From NCBI GenBank assembly GCA_014529385.2, contig CM043958.1, forward strand, positions 156,089,293 through 156,153,292: a DNA stretch of 64,000 bases, written 5' to 3'. The stretch comes from Adiantum capillus-veneris (lineage: Eukaryota; Streptophyta; Polypodiopsida; Polypodiales; Pteridaceae). Both the position numbers and the translations under genes were made by a program. Below the pieces are notes generated by a model. That model saw only the letters and a list, made by a program, of their open reading frames with translations, was not told the DNA's origin and searched no databases. Of this stretch, positions 10,931-25,048 are shown in pieces (the first letter of the stretch is position 1; each line of letters opens with the position of its first letter).

Positions 10931-12900
10931 TATTGCTCATGTATTAGAAATCATATGTGTGACAATTTGCAGTACTACTGCATGAAAACCGTGCATGGGC
11001 GGGCAAGGGACTACATCCTTTATGGTGTCACTTGATTGGTCCAAAAGTTTTTGCACCCTTTTTCGGACCCACCAAAATTTGGGCAGCCTCCCACCCCTAG
11101 AACTCGAGATGCAACACAAGACGTTGGAAAGCATCGATCCTAAAACCTTTTTATTAGGATGCCACACATTGTTTGTTGCCCATCCGCAGTCTGAATGGGG
11201 CCAGGTTCACACTACCGAGTCCATGCCTACTTTTTATAGCACTAGCCAATAAGAAGAAGCGCAATCTATCGCATGATTCACACTGCCTAGAGATGGATCC
11301 ATGCCATTCCATTGCAGCAAGCTCACTCATGCCCAACCATGTCGCTTGAGTATTGGACTATCCAGCTCCCACCAATTAGAGCTCAGAGGCCTGCCAGTTC
11401 ATACTAGCCTTACAATGAGACCTGTGGAACCTACATATATTTGCATCTCATCTCTTTTGCGAAAGCTTACAATGTAGCAACAGTGGACTCCCTCTTTCCT
11501 CTACTGCTGAAGCTGGAGACTCTTCACAATGAAGTCGACGTTCCCCCGCACTCAATTGCTAAAGCCATATCGCCCTGCTTATGCTGCTTCATGTCACTAC
11601 TCAAGTTGTTGAGCACGCCACTATTTGTCATTGTTGTCCATAGGTTGCCGCTATCGGCAAGTGGGAAAGTGAAGCTGCTGCTATCTTGTGAGGTTGCTGC
11701 TACCTGGGCACATGAGGCGACCGCTACCACTATTCGTTGTTGCAAACCTGACGCTGCAAAGGACTCTATTGGAGTTGCTACCAAAGGTGTTACTTGCCAA
11801 GGGTCTTCATTAATAGGAGTGACCTCTTCAATGCTAACAACAACTTTGGGGAGTGCGATTTATTATTGCACAACAGAGTATTATGTGGGAGAGAACATCC
11901 ATCAGATTTTTATAGAGTATTATGTGGGATTTTTTGCATATTGCATAGTATTATGTGGGAGAGGATAATTGGCCATAAGTTATGCGATTGTTCACAAAAT
12001 TCACTCGGGGTGTTGTGTTGCAGCAGGTAGGCTAAGGATGGACTCCCAACAAAGTAGGTGTTAATGATAACGCCTTGTCCGCTTCCCACCCTTTCTCTCC
12101 TTTTCAACCCTTTACGGCATCGCCTTTTTCTCACTACCACGTTGCCATGCTCACGTCACCTAGCCTAGTCCCCAGTCCTTTGCTTGCCTCTCACCAATGC
12201 ATACAATGGATACTAATCGGATCCAACAAAAACCCAAGTCCGCCCACTATAACAAGTGACATTGGAGATGTCCACAAGGAGACCAATAATGTTAACGGAG
12301 TTGTCCTTGTAACCTGTTCAAGCTCTTTTTGATGCCACAATTGTCTCGACGAGTGTTACCTGGGTGCTTGACTTTTGTAGTGCAAGACCAAGCTGAAGGT
12401 TAAATTATGCATGCATTTATTGCAACAGTCTTAGTTCCAGTGTTTGGGAAAAGGATACCTCAGCTTAGCCTTCAGCCAATTGAAAAATCAAATCAGCCAG
12501 TTTAAGAGAGGGGGAGAAGGAGAAAGTCTGGTTGGAAAATTAAAAAAAATAGAATTAAATTGCAACAAAGCCCGTTATATTGCAAAATTTCCTCTTTGAA
12601 TCTATCCTAAAAGGAATTTTGTATGATCGATCACTGCTTAGTTTATTTCAATTATTTGTGACGGAGAACTATGCTCCGTGTGATCATCGTCGTGTGTGTG
12701 AATCAGATGCACCGGTTGCGAGCTTACGATGGGGCGGTAGTCTGAACATGCCCTAAATATGCCTCTTGTTGTAATTCGATGGTACACAATGTTGCATACC
12801 AAATTGCTTCTGCAATTTGATGTGCCTATTAGCCTACGCGATGCCAGATAGGGTCCAAGGAGAGAATTGACAGAATAGCTGATGTCGGACCCATGTGACT

Positions 12901-12902
<2 letters not shown>
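10931..12902. other. No recognisable gene; one unassigned ORF
   Basis: The largest ORF is at 11441-11968 (plus, 175 codons), rich in Cys, Leu and Thr with no motif I recognise. An 86-codon ORF overlaps on the other strand, so chance openness is likely. Its 3' end is built on a short repeat, AGTATTATGTGGGA, near 11878, 11918 and 11948. Nothing else can be assigned. Confidence 0.5.

Positions 12903-12946
<44 letters not shown>
12903..12946 (+). repeat. (GA)n microsatellite
   Basis: About 22 perfect GA units, just before the region resembling the chromovirus C LTR. Confidence 0.95.
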
Positions 12947-14354
<1,408 letters not shown>

Positions 14355-14355
14355 T

Positions 14356-14367
14356 TGGTATCAGAGC
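14356..14367 (+). promoter_or_regulatory. Primer-binding site of C (tRNA-iMet type)
   Basis: TGGTATCAGAGC, one base after the LTR end. This is the classic plant initiator-Met primer site. Confidence 0.9.
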
Positions 14368-14764
14368 TATTGGTTTCTCTTTTATTACTTTAGAAGAGAG
14401 GTCCTTAAGTTGTCCATGTAAGGTTGGACCTGTTCATTGCAATAGGATTCATGGGACATGGATCTATTATCTTGGTTAAAAAGGACTTAGTTTAAGATAC
14501 ACCGTTGGGAACTATAGTCTTTTTAATGGAGTCTCTTGGGGCTTGCCTTTGGCTTAACCATTATTGAGCTACTAGCAACCTCAACAGGAACCATAATCAA
14601 CCAAACAATGTTAGACACTCTCCACTAGTATTTGCAATCATCAGTCTCTAAACCACAGGTGTGGCTGCTTGAGAACTAATTTTCAAAGCCTTAAATAAGA
14701 GTAGCGACTAAGGTTTTTGAGGGTACCTAAGAACAAAGTAATTTTATACATAAGTTTAATTAGC

Positions 14765-17700
14765 ATGTCTGACAATAACCAAGAGAGTCAAATGAATATT
14801 GACAACTTTGATTTTGCACATGAAGGTGCTAATGATGATGCCCCCATGTTTGTTAATTATCTTGCTACTAGGTTGCAACAAGCTATGAGCAACCCTACTT
14901 TGCAAGTTGAAGTTATTCAATAGCTTTGTGATTTTGGGATTTCCCTTCCTCTCTCTCCTCTTGGAGAGAGAGCTTATGAGGCCTCTTGATGAGACTCTCA
15001 GAAGAAGACTCTCTCCCATAAGAGAGGAGGAATCCAAAGAATGAAAAAGAAGTGAATCACTAAGTTCCTCTAAAAATGCGGCTCCACAAAGACGACAGCC
15101 TAGACGATCACAAACTCCTCCCAATAGGAAATAGTCAACCCATAGTCCTTCTCCTCATAACTCTGAAAGGTAAGAGAGGAAACAAAGGAAGAAAAAGCCA
15201 AGAAAGAGGTCACCCTCTGCTCCTTCTTCTTCACCTTCCTCCTCTTTCGAGTAAAGAAACAACTATTCTCCTAGAGAATACAAGAGGAGTGGGCATCACA
15301 AATCCTACCCTACATAGAGAAGGTCCCAAAAGCTTAAGAAGTTCAAAGAGCCTAGGAAAGAGTTTCTCTTTCCTCACCTATGATGACACCTTTGGTGCTA
15401 CTAACAAAGTATTGACCTTCATCCAGCAATTCAACGTAGCCTTTGGAAACGAGGGCTTCATATAGTCCTCCAAGCTACATCATGTAGCTATACACTTTCA
15501 GAAATCTTCTCGTCAATGGTGGGCTAGCCTTTATGGCAATGACAAAGCCCCAAAGACATGGAAAACTCTATGAGTTTCCATCATGAAGCAATTCCTTGCA
15601 AGTGATGCAAAGGACAAAGTGCTTACCGAATGGTAGAGTTTGAGGCTGATCTCCAACAACTCTATCCATAAATATGTGGGCAAGTTTTGAAACTTACATC
15701 TCAAGGCTACCATCTTTCAAAATATAGACTTCGTTGAGGAAAAGCAATAATTATGTACGAGATTACCCGAAGAAATGGCCGAGTATGTCAACTCCCAACG
15801 GCCTGGTTCTATCACCAAAGTAATCCACCATGCTATTGTTGCTTTGCACATCAATTTACAACAAGGGGCTAAAAGGAATGTCAAGCTCATGGAAAACAAA
15901 GTTCGAAATGAAGCAAAGGGAAGGAACAATGCCCAAAACTCTTCCCAAGGAAATTCCAACAACAACGACAACGACGACGACGACAACAACAACAACTGGT
16001 CCAAAGAGAAGGGAGTTCACAAAGGTAAAAATAAACTCTCTCACGAAGAGCTAGAAGCTTTTTGTAAGGACCACAAATGCTTCAAGTGTGGGAAGCAAGG
16101 ACATAGATACCATTCTTGCCCCAAAAGAAATGCCTGCAATGAGACTCCTAGAGCTTCCACAATAGAAGGTCCAAAAGAGGATGCTCATTGCAAATGATCA
16201 CTTCTCTCCTATGCTTGGGAAAAGGTAAGGGAGCATGATGCCTTCATCCTATTTGACCCTGGCTCTACTCACAATTTTGTATCCATGGAGTTGGCCACCA
16301 AGTTAGGCATTCAAGCTCATGAGATGGGAGATGTAGCTGTAGCTAATGGAGCCTTCAAGGGGAAAGAAGCTGTAGTTACTCCCTTGATTAAGAAATTGAG
16401 ATTATATTGACAAAGAATATTTCTTCATCTCTCCTCTCAAGCATGAAGATGTCATCCTAGGGGCAACATGTTTTGACCGTATGGTTGTTAATGTATAGTT
16501 CCCTAAAAGAAGGTTGTATTTCAAGTACAAGGAAAAGAAGATGTACATAGATGCTAATGAGCCTAGTTGTACGATACCCCTTGTAAATTCTCTTGCTTTT
16601 GAAAAATCAATGAAAAGCTCAATTTCTGCGTACATGATTTTTGTCAAACAATCCATAAAAGGTCCTAATGTTTTATCAAATGAAGATCGTAGAAATCAAG
16701 AAGAGTTAGACTCGTCTAATTTTCTAAATGGATTCCAAGATGTTTTTATCGATGATATTCCTATGGACTTACCTCCAAAATGAGGGGATGATGACCATTG
16801 AATTGAACTCCTACCAGGAAGCTCACCACCTAACAAGCCTCCTTATCAAGTTTCCCAAGCTCAACAAGAAGAGATCATGAGGCAAGTACAAGAATTGGTA
16901 GACAAAGGGATGGTGAGGCCTAGCTCCTCTCCCTTCTATTCTCCAATCCTTTTAGTGCAAAATAAAGATAGTACATACCTCACGTGTGTGGACTAGCGAA
17001 CGTTAAACCATATCACTATCAAAAACAGATTTCATGTACCACAGGTCGAAGATCTGTTTGATAAGCTACAAGGATCTACCTACTTCAGTAGGATTGACCT
17101 CAAAAGTGGCTATCATCAAATAAGGATAGTGAATGATGATATTATAAAGACCGCGTTTCGTACAATGTTTGGTCTTTGTGAATATCTAGTCATTTCTTTT
17201 GGCTTGATTAATGCACCGGCCACATTCAATCGTTTAAAGGAGAAAATCTTTAGACCCTATCGCAAATTCACTGGAGTGTTTTTTGATGATATCATCATCT
17301 ACTCAAGTCCTTGGAGGAGCACAAGCAACATCTCCAAGTGTTTTTTCAAGCTTTGAGGGAGAACAAGCTTTTATCAATCAAAAGAAAAGTGAATTTTTCC
17401 TTCAAGAGATTCAATTTTTAGGTTATATTATCTCTCAAGATGGTATCCATATGGATCCATAAAAGTTGGAGGTAATAAAAGCATGGCCTAATCCAAGGAA
17501 TCTACATGAGCTATGAAGCTTTATTGGTATGTGTGCATACTCCAGAAGCTTCATAGCAAAATTCTCTCAAATAGTTGGACCATTATATGACTTAACAAAG
17601 AAGAACAACAAAGAAGAACGTTTAGAGCAAAATGATTTTGACAATCTCAACGAGAAGCTTACCTCCCAACCAATGCTTATGATTTTGGATCTCTCAAAAC

Positions 17701-18199
17701 CATTTGAGGCTGATGCTTGTGGTGATTTCCTTGGAGCAATATTGCTTTAAGAAGGGCATGCCATAGAATATGAGAGATGAAGGCTCAATGCCAATGAACG
17801 GGTCTCGGGCCCTAGACACATGGAAGCACTATCTATTGGGGACTCTATTTATTTTCCAAACGGACCACCAAAGTCTCAAGTACTTCATGACGCAAACCAA
17901 GATTTTCGACAAACAAATGAGGTGGGAAATTTTTCTTTTGCAAGTTTATCTTCATATTGCTCACATTGCTTGTAAGCACAATCAAGTGGCCGATGCACTT
18001 TCATGAGACGACCAAGAGTCAATGCGGTGTCTATAGCAACTCACAATAATCTATATTCTATAATAGATGAGTATGCTACTGACCCTAACTTGCAAGATAT
18101 AATGTCAGCCCTTGTATTGGAGAAGAAAGAAGAACCATTCACCTTGCAAGATGGTTATCTTCTCCATGGACATAGGCTATGTGCTACCCATTCCCTTCG
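14765..18199 (+). pseudogene. Chromovirus C gag-pol, truncated in integrase
   Basis: The gag start at 14765 (MSDNNQES) aligns with element A's gag start. A stop follows near 14922 and many more come later. CCHC knuckle at 16078-16119 (CFKCGKQGH...C). Protease DPGSTHN with its Asp at 16255. RT has FRTMFGL, APATFNR and FFDDIIIYS (about 17278). RNase H has TDHQSLKYF (about 17855) and ends ADALS. The integrase N-terminus stops after LCATHSLR at 18199, where LTR D is inserted; the rest of the integrase and any 3' LTR in the same orientation are absent. Confidence 0.85.
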
Positions 18200-19416
<1,217 letters not shown>

Positions 19417-19643
19417 TGTCACCATATACATGTGGTAGTGATGTGTGTGAACACACTAGGACCGCTGAGGCATTTTTCCCCTCTTTAGGAGGTTTTTTCC
19501 CCCGTGCATTGTATATATGCCCATCACTCTAGGGCTATCTATCTTTCCGTTGCATACTAAGTAACACACTCTCTATTGTGTGCCTTGAGCTTCCTTCATC
19601 TTCTCCAAGCTATGTACATTTTCTTGCAACCCTAATTCCAACA
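19417..19643 (+). mobile_element. Copia F 5' LTR
   Basis: 227 bp running from TGTCACCATATACATG to AATTCCAACA. It closely matches both LTRs of copia E (25308-25533 and 30458-30684, minus strand). It sits inside LTR D. The following PBS reads TGGTATCAAAGC. Confidence 0.9.
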
Positions 19644-19645
19644 AT

Positions 19646-19657
19646 TGGTATCAAAGC
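19646..19657 (+). promoter_or_regulatory. Primer-binding site of copia F
   Basis: TGGTATCAAAGC, the tRNA-iMet type with one change (A for G) from the usual site, two bases after the LTR. Confidence 0.85.
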
Positions 19658-19909
19658 AGGTTGCATCCTCCCCGGCGTAGTTGCTAGCTGCTCCAGCAGA
19701 GTGAGCTTTGGCAAGCATTCGCAGGTCAACAAACTAGCCTCCGTTACCACTACAGGCAGTACTGCATAGGCTATGTGTGGAATTTTTTTGCCGTTTTCTG
19801 CACAATAGGTGCCTTATAGTCTTCTACGGTTTGTGCTATATAGAACGTGTTGCTCCCCCTTCCTTTCTCCTCTTTTTGGGCAGTTTTCACATCAGTTGCA
19901 GCATTTACC

Positions 19910-20698
19910 ATGGCTGACAACAACATAGATGTGTTCAAGATGTTTGGTGTTGAAGACAGATTGGATGGGGACAATTACCCTATGTGGGCTTACATGATGC
20001 AACATGTTCTTGTGTCAAAGGGCGTTTGGAATATTGTGCAGGGCATTGATGTACGTCCTAGTTCTGGGTATGTAGGCAATATTGAGGATGTTGTAGGTCT
20101 TGCTGCAAGGATTGCTACTATTAGAGTTGTTTTGCCTACGACATAACAAGCTCGTTGGGATATAAAGGATGCGCAGGCTCATGCATTGATTGTGTTGTCT
20201 GTGAAATGCATCATTGTTCCTCACATTCGTTCAGCAAAATCTGCAAAACAGGCTTGGGATATTGTAGCAGGTCTTTATGCAAGCCGCAATGAAGCTAGAA
20301 TTTTTTTGTTGGGTAAAGAGTTGGAATCGAAGATTATGCATGAGGAAGATGATATGGACACTTTCCTTGCTGGTATCAAGGATATCACTGAGCAACTTAT
20401 TTCTGCAGGTGAAGTCATTTCAAACAGTTCCCTTGTGTAGATTGTTCTTGATGCCTTACCAGATTCTTACCATACTTTTGCTTGGAGACTTATGACCCAA
20501 GGAAATCTTGAAGTTGTCAAGTTTGATGCATTATGCACATTACTGTTGCAAGAGTCACTTTCCAAAAAAAAAAAAGGACTGGGCAGTGTGCAATTGAACA
20601 TGCTTTTATTGCATCCCAAAGAAAGGGTGGTAATAGCAAGGCAACCACTTCTTATGGTTCTGCTACGAGTGGCAAAACTTTTGTTCCCAATGCTTCTG
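19910..20698 (+). pseudogene. Copia F gag (UBN2-type), 5' half of a split element
   Basis: Starts MADNNIDVFKMFG at 19910 and aligns with E gag through NYPMWAYMMQHVL, QAWDIVAGLYASRNEA and DALCTLLLQESL. In-frame stops lie near 20143 and 20438, and an A-run near 20565 shifts the frame. Homology stops at 20698, just upstream of the zinc knuckle, and continues as Y repeat. The complementary 3' part (knuckle, protease) is at 1-650 in the opposite orientation. Confidence 0.85.
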
Positions 20699-20838
20699 TA
20701 AAAATCGATAGCTCAAGATGGCACACCCGGTCAAGCCATATGACCATGTGACAAATTGAGACTATAGAATTTATAACTACATTGGAAAAAAACTAACAGT
20801 CTTAAAAACTTTAACGCTTTTTATCGTAAAAAGAGGCA
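20699..20838 (+). repeat. Y repeat, partial copy
   Basis: About 140 bp of the ~215-bp unit at 651-1081, in opposite orientation, from GTAAAAATCGATAGCTC to AAAAAGAGGC. It abuts gag on the left at the same gag position as the 651 junction and loses similarity at about 20838. Confidence 0.8.
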
Positions 20839-22330
20839 GAACTCTAAAACCTAAAAATCATCTGCAAATTACCTCATGACTTTGGACTATACCAAATTTT
20901 AAAGGACCTAACAACTCATGAAAAATGACCTACAAAATTTTTAATAAAAAATTGGACTATAGGACTGTTTTTGTATATGTACGGCTGTAACAACATGGGC
21001 ACCATGCTTGTCCGCAAGTAAAAAATTGCTCACTTGCTACAATACTGTATAGACCATGCAAGGCAGGGGAAGGCCACATTGACTATAGTCCTACGCCATG
21101 CAATGTGGGTGAAGGATGGGCAAGGATGTGTGATCCCATGGCTGCAAGCATTTGCAACCATGTAGATCATAGGTCCTGCCTTTGGCAAGCTCATTTGCAA
21201 GGGCTACCTTGACCGTGGGGACTTTGTGCATTGGCTACCTCATAGCTTTCCTCACCTAGCCATGAGAAGCTCCGACGTCTTAAATTGTCAAGAGTTGCTC
21301 CGTCATTTGTTTGGTGTTTTCACTATCGATCTTGATTGTATGCTAGCTTACAATATTGGATGCAATGATATTTTAGCAATAACTTCTATTACTTTCTTGT
21401 TGTCCTCTTTTACTCATTTTTTTTCTATTTTCACATGAGGTCAAGAGAGAGCTCAAAGGTGCACTCGGACTGCCCTAAGGTCGAGGCCGTCTGCTTCCGC
21501 CATTCTTCTATTTTTGCCATGAAATCAGGCCTGCCATTTTTCTGTCCTCATTTTACTCAAAGCTTAAAAGAAGGCCAGAACTATTTTGAAAACGTCTTGC
21601 TTTTGATTCCTTCGCTTTACCATATAATTAGCTTATAGCAATACAATCGTCTTACCCATTCCCTACAATCCATATAAATCAATACTTCAATCGTAGCAAG
21701 AAAAAAAAAATCCTACATACCACTAATAATCAATACTTCAATCGTAATGACTAAGAATGGATGTGGAGTATCATGCTTCAAAAGGAGTGAATCCACGCCC
21801 GTAGCTTTGATGAGACTCAAGAGATTGTTGTAGTTCTTGGTCTGATTCCGCAGAAAAACGAATGAGAAGCATCAAGGTTAAAACAGGTTATAGCTCTAAC
21901 AACTATCATGGAGAAGAATGGACTAATATGCAACAACACATGCAGTGTTTGAAGGAGCATTGATGCTCTAGCTAAATGATGCATACCATCATAAGCATGC
22001 CTTTTATCAACATGCACATGCATATATGTACATCCATACATGCATGCATGCGTACGACACCTATGCAATGCTAATATCCTTAAAGCCTTAAACATCCAAA
22101 CACATCCATAGAAGGTGCATAAGTCTTTTACCCAAAAGTCCAACACTGTAAAAGATCATATCAATTGCTAACCTGTCATTCCTCGTAAACCCCGATGCTT
22201 GCAGGCAAATGCAAACTATCACATCACATCCAAAATGCTGGTGTGTGAAACATTTTTGCATGCACAAGTCCTTCCACATTACACCCACATACCAAACATC
22301 AAGCATGCACTGCAGGGTTGCAACAAATAC
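20839..22330. other. No recognisable gene
   Basis: Only short ORFs. A 19-bp direct repeat, AATCAATACTTCAATCGTA, occurs at about 21677 and 21729. The part nearest 22330 would be intron and downstream sequence of the fasciclin-like pseudogene; no second exon could be identified. Confidence 0.5.
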
Positions 22331-22891
22331 TTGGATCAATATCTCAGTGAAATTGACAGGGGGAGCGGCAGGACCCGGTGTGCTAATTCCATTAGGGATA
22401 AGGACAGTGTTGATGCTAACAACGCTGATGTTATAGGGGGCCTTGTAGAGCTCGTTCTGGACAACAGTGGACATGCCACCATCTATGAGGGCAATATAAA
22501 TAGAGCTGCCTTTCACAGTGATGTTGACAAAGCCATCCTGACCAGCCGCTCAATGGTGCAAGATGCTCAATGTAGTGCCCTTCGTGATGGCCTTGGCAAT
22601 GTCGAAGTAGTCGAGTAGGACATGGAAGCTTACAACATCATACAGAGTGTTGGAGTCAGAGGAGTACTGCTGGACAATGGGGTCGAGAACTGAGTCGAGC
22701 AGGACAAGGACAATGATGGTACTCCCGGAGAAGAATGGCGGCCGTGACGTCTGCGACCCCTGTTTCCTTGCAAAGCCTGCTGAAGGCGGAGTGGCTGGGG
22801 TGAGAAGCGAGGATCTTGTGACGTTGTTGTTGGCTCTGGTGGCACATAGCAGAGAGAGGAGTAGGGCGAAAGCGAGGAGGGCGACCTTCAT
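22331..22891 (-). pseudogene. Fasciclin-like arabinogalactan protein (FLA) first exon, broken
   Basis: Starts MKVALLAFALLLSLL, a good secretory signal peptide, then Asn-rich ANNNVT. One frame over reads ILASHPSHSAFSRLCKETG, the first helix of a FAS1 domain (frameshift near 22818). It shifts back near 22722 to the FAS1 core: VLVLLDSVLDP, VVSFHVLLDYFD, a TGA stop at 22550-22552, then GFVNITVKG and YNISVVSINTVLIP, ending in a Pro/Ala-rich PGPAAPPV. A possible splice donor GTATTT follows 22331. FLAs are secreted, often GPI-anchored cell-wall glycoproteins. Two frameshifts and one stop argue for a pseudogene; no GPI or second FAS1 region is seen. Confidence 0.75.
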
Positions 22892-22905
22892 GGTGCTAGG
22901 CTGCT

Positions 22906-22907
<2 letters not shown>

Positions 22908-22958
<51 letters not shown>

Positions 22959-23000
22959 GTGCTGTCATAGACACAAACTTAGCGCTGTATGCAGCTAGCT

Positions 23001-23044
<44 letters not shown>

Positions 23045-23096
23045 TCGCAGCCTCGCTCCTTTCACTAACGCGAGCACGAAGACTCGGAGAGGCCAC

Positions 23097-23147
<51 letters not shown>

Positions 23148-23203
23148 GCGTACTCAACGCATTGAAGAGTATCCCCTGTCTTAGTAGCTGGAGCGGGAGA
23201 GCC

Positions 23204-23250
<47 letters not shown>
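22908..23250. repeat. Microsatellite cluster upstream of the FLA pseudogene
   Basis: Four arrays in 340 bp: (CT)n(CA)n at 22908-22958, (CT)n at about 23002-23042, (CT)n(CA)n at about 23101-23147 and (GA)n at about 23214-23251. The first two follow the same lead-in, AGCTAGCTCTCT, suggesting local duplication. On the FLA strand the first three are (GA)/(TG) tracts in the 5' UTR/promoter position. Confidence 0.9.
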
Positions 23251-23253
<3 letters not shown>

Positions 23254-23314
23254 TAAAGAAGTATCGCTGTTGTGAGCAAATATGTACACAACGCGCACGC
23301 ACGCTATGAGGTAA

Positions 23315-23655
23315 GGCTGGGTTCAGACGAGGGTGCCGATAGCTTTCGTCGAATTCTTCTGCCTCCACCCTTCTAGTTCACAATAGGTAGCAGCTCTCTG
23401 CCTCACGAAAAGCGTACCTCAGCTTGCAGTGAATCCAAAAAAACCCTGTGCGATTGGCTATGGCGGGCATCGTCAAAGATTCTTTGTCTTTCACGCTGAA
23501 AAGTGTGCGGAAATCCTCATCTTCGGAAGGGGGGGTGTTGCCCATTTTTATGGTGGGTCCGGAGAACTCATCGTCCCTTCCTTCCAATGCTCATGTGCTA
23601 CTTCACAGCAACGCCCCTGTGGGTGGATGTGCCGTCGCCCCGTCTGAACCCACCC
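23315..23655. mobile_element. Tourist-like MITE (PIF/Harbinger type)
   Basis: 341 bp with terminal inverted repeats GGCTGGGTTCAGACGAGG and, at the other end reversed, GGGTGGGTTCAGACGGGG, flanked on both sides by TAA (23312-23314 and 23656-23658). A 3-bp TAA/TTA duplication and GG-starting inverted repeats are typical of PIF/Harbinger MITEs. It has no coding capacity; the ORFs crossing it are chance. Confidence 0.7.
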
Positions 23656-24307
23656 TAAGTATGTGCACACTGAGGCACCTCGCATGTGAGGTGTCAAAGA
23701 ACAATCTGAGAGAGAGAAACGAAATGAGCATATCCACATGGCAACACTCTGTGAAGGGGGAGAGAGAGAGAGAGAGAAAAAAAAAATTTATATCGCAAGC
23801 ATCCTCGAGGATTCCCCTTTGTTTTTTCTTTTCTACCAGGAGATACCCTACTACTAGTTCTTTTTAACTAATAATCAGCTCAATCAATGGTGCTGGTCGA
23901 GAGAGGCAAGGTGCGCCATGAGGGCTAAGGTCGTGAGAGGACACACATGGCACCTACGTGTACAGTAAACAGAGGAGGTCAAAGCTGGGAGGACCAAGCT
24001 CGCCCTTCTATTGTGAGAGGAGCATGGGCAGATAGTACCATAGTGAGACCGCTCTCCAATAGCTGGCAGAGCTTGCCGGCAGGCCTTGAGGTTTGAAAAA
24101 TGATAAAAGGTGGTAAAGCACAATACCTTGTTAGATCAAAGGCTTTGAGGGAGGGGAGAGATGCCTTGCAGGACTGGCCATGGAGTTTGGAAGCTCATCT
24201 GCGACTCACAGGAAGAGAGCAAGGACGAAAACCTTGGAAACCTTGGCTTCAACTCTCCTCATCAGCTAGATCTTTAAGGTATCTTGCGATGGTTTCCTAC
24301 GATGTTA

Positions 24308-24340
24308 AAACTCTCTTCTTCTTCTTCTTCTTCTTCTTCT

Positions 24341-24385
<45 letters not shown>
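24308..24385 (+). repeat. (TTC)n(TC)n microsatellite
   Basis: About 12 TTC units pass directly into about 19 TC units. Confidence 0.95.
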
Positions 24386-24786
24386 GCCAATGTGTGGCAG
24401 GATAGGTGATTGACATTTTGTTGATGACTACACTTATGTGTTATCTTTGTGGACATAGTCGCCTGTTTTGTGAGGTAATATGTGACAAATTACATGCTAA
24501 CCACTCAAAAATGCATCTCAATTGACAAAAAGAAAAATAAAAATTAGAAAAACTTGATCAATCCGACCAAAATAGATACATATGTACTTTGAGAATTTTA
24601 AAAATTTGAAGGGTATTTTGGGAATTTTGACAAATTAGAGGGGTTTAAGCTTGGCTTTAAGAAAACAAGGAAATTTGCATAAGTTTTAGTGTAATTACTG
24701 ACAAAAGCTTCTAATTTTGACCAAAAAAAAACGATAAAATTTCAAGTTTTCCCTTACTTTCACCATGCCATGAAAGTATTCATCGA

Positions 24787-24788
24787 TG

Positions 24789-24850
<62 letters not shown>
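24787..24850 (+). repeat. (CA)n(GA)n microsatellite
   Basis: A short CA tract runs into about 24 GA units. Confidence 0.95.
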
Positions 24851-24853
<3 letters not shown>

Positions 24854-25027
24854 TTACTAATGTTTTTAAGGTGGCTCAGGTCCCAATATAACCACCCTCC
24901 CCCCCCCTCCCTTATGTGTACGGTATGAGTATGAAATAATGAGGGGCTACCCCTATTGTATACGCTTATGTACAAAACCCAAAACCCCCCCTATTGTACA
25001 GTCACGTGGTACCGTACGGAAAAACAC

Positions 25028-25044
25028 AGTGAATCTCCCAGGAA
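25028..25044 (-). repeat. 17-bp terminal inverted repeat of X, left copy
   Basis: On the minus strand it reads TTCCTGGGAGATTCACT immediately after the RT codons PKKNDK, which end in TAAA (25045-25048). It is the partner of 1363-1379. Confidence 0.5.
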
Positions 25045-25048
25045 TTTA

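Larger units (their letters stand above)
23659..25027. other. No recognisable gene
   Basis: Short ORFs only, including minus-strand 23884-24123, which I do not recognise. The last 180 bp has several C runs and two near copies of CCCTATTGTA (about 24949 and 24990). Confidence 0.5.
20839..25044. mobile_element. Candidate TIR element X, main part, carrying host gene pieces
   Basis: This 4.2-kb stretch has no retroelement homology. It contains a fasciclin-like pseudogene, its microsatellite-rich upstream region and a MITE. Its right end is a 17-bp repeat matching the one at 1363-1379. If 1082-20838 is an inversion, X would be about 4.5 kb, inserted in an H-family RT gene with a TAAA duplication. 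No transposase was found, so it would be non-autonomous. This is inference; the alternative is a piece of host chromosome next to a truncated element. Confidence 0.35.

Noticed and set aside
10937-11167. Further exon of the PRP22-like pseudogene
   Set aside because: The 76-codon minus ORF shows no RS/RD-rich or helicase-like features, so it was not joined.
11441-11968. 175-codon ORF as a host gene
   Set aside because: No domain, signal or homology recognised; an overlapping ORF exists on the other strand; the 3' end is built on a short nucleotide repeat.
22199-22618. Plus-strand 139-codon ORF opposite the FLA pseudogene
   Set aside because: It is antisense to a recognisable FAS1 domain and has no motif of its own.
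23448-23867. 139-codon ORF as a gene
   Set aside because: Most of it lies inside the MITE and runs into a GA tract.
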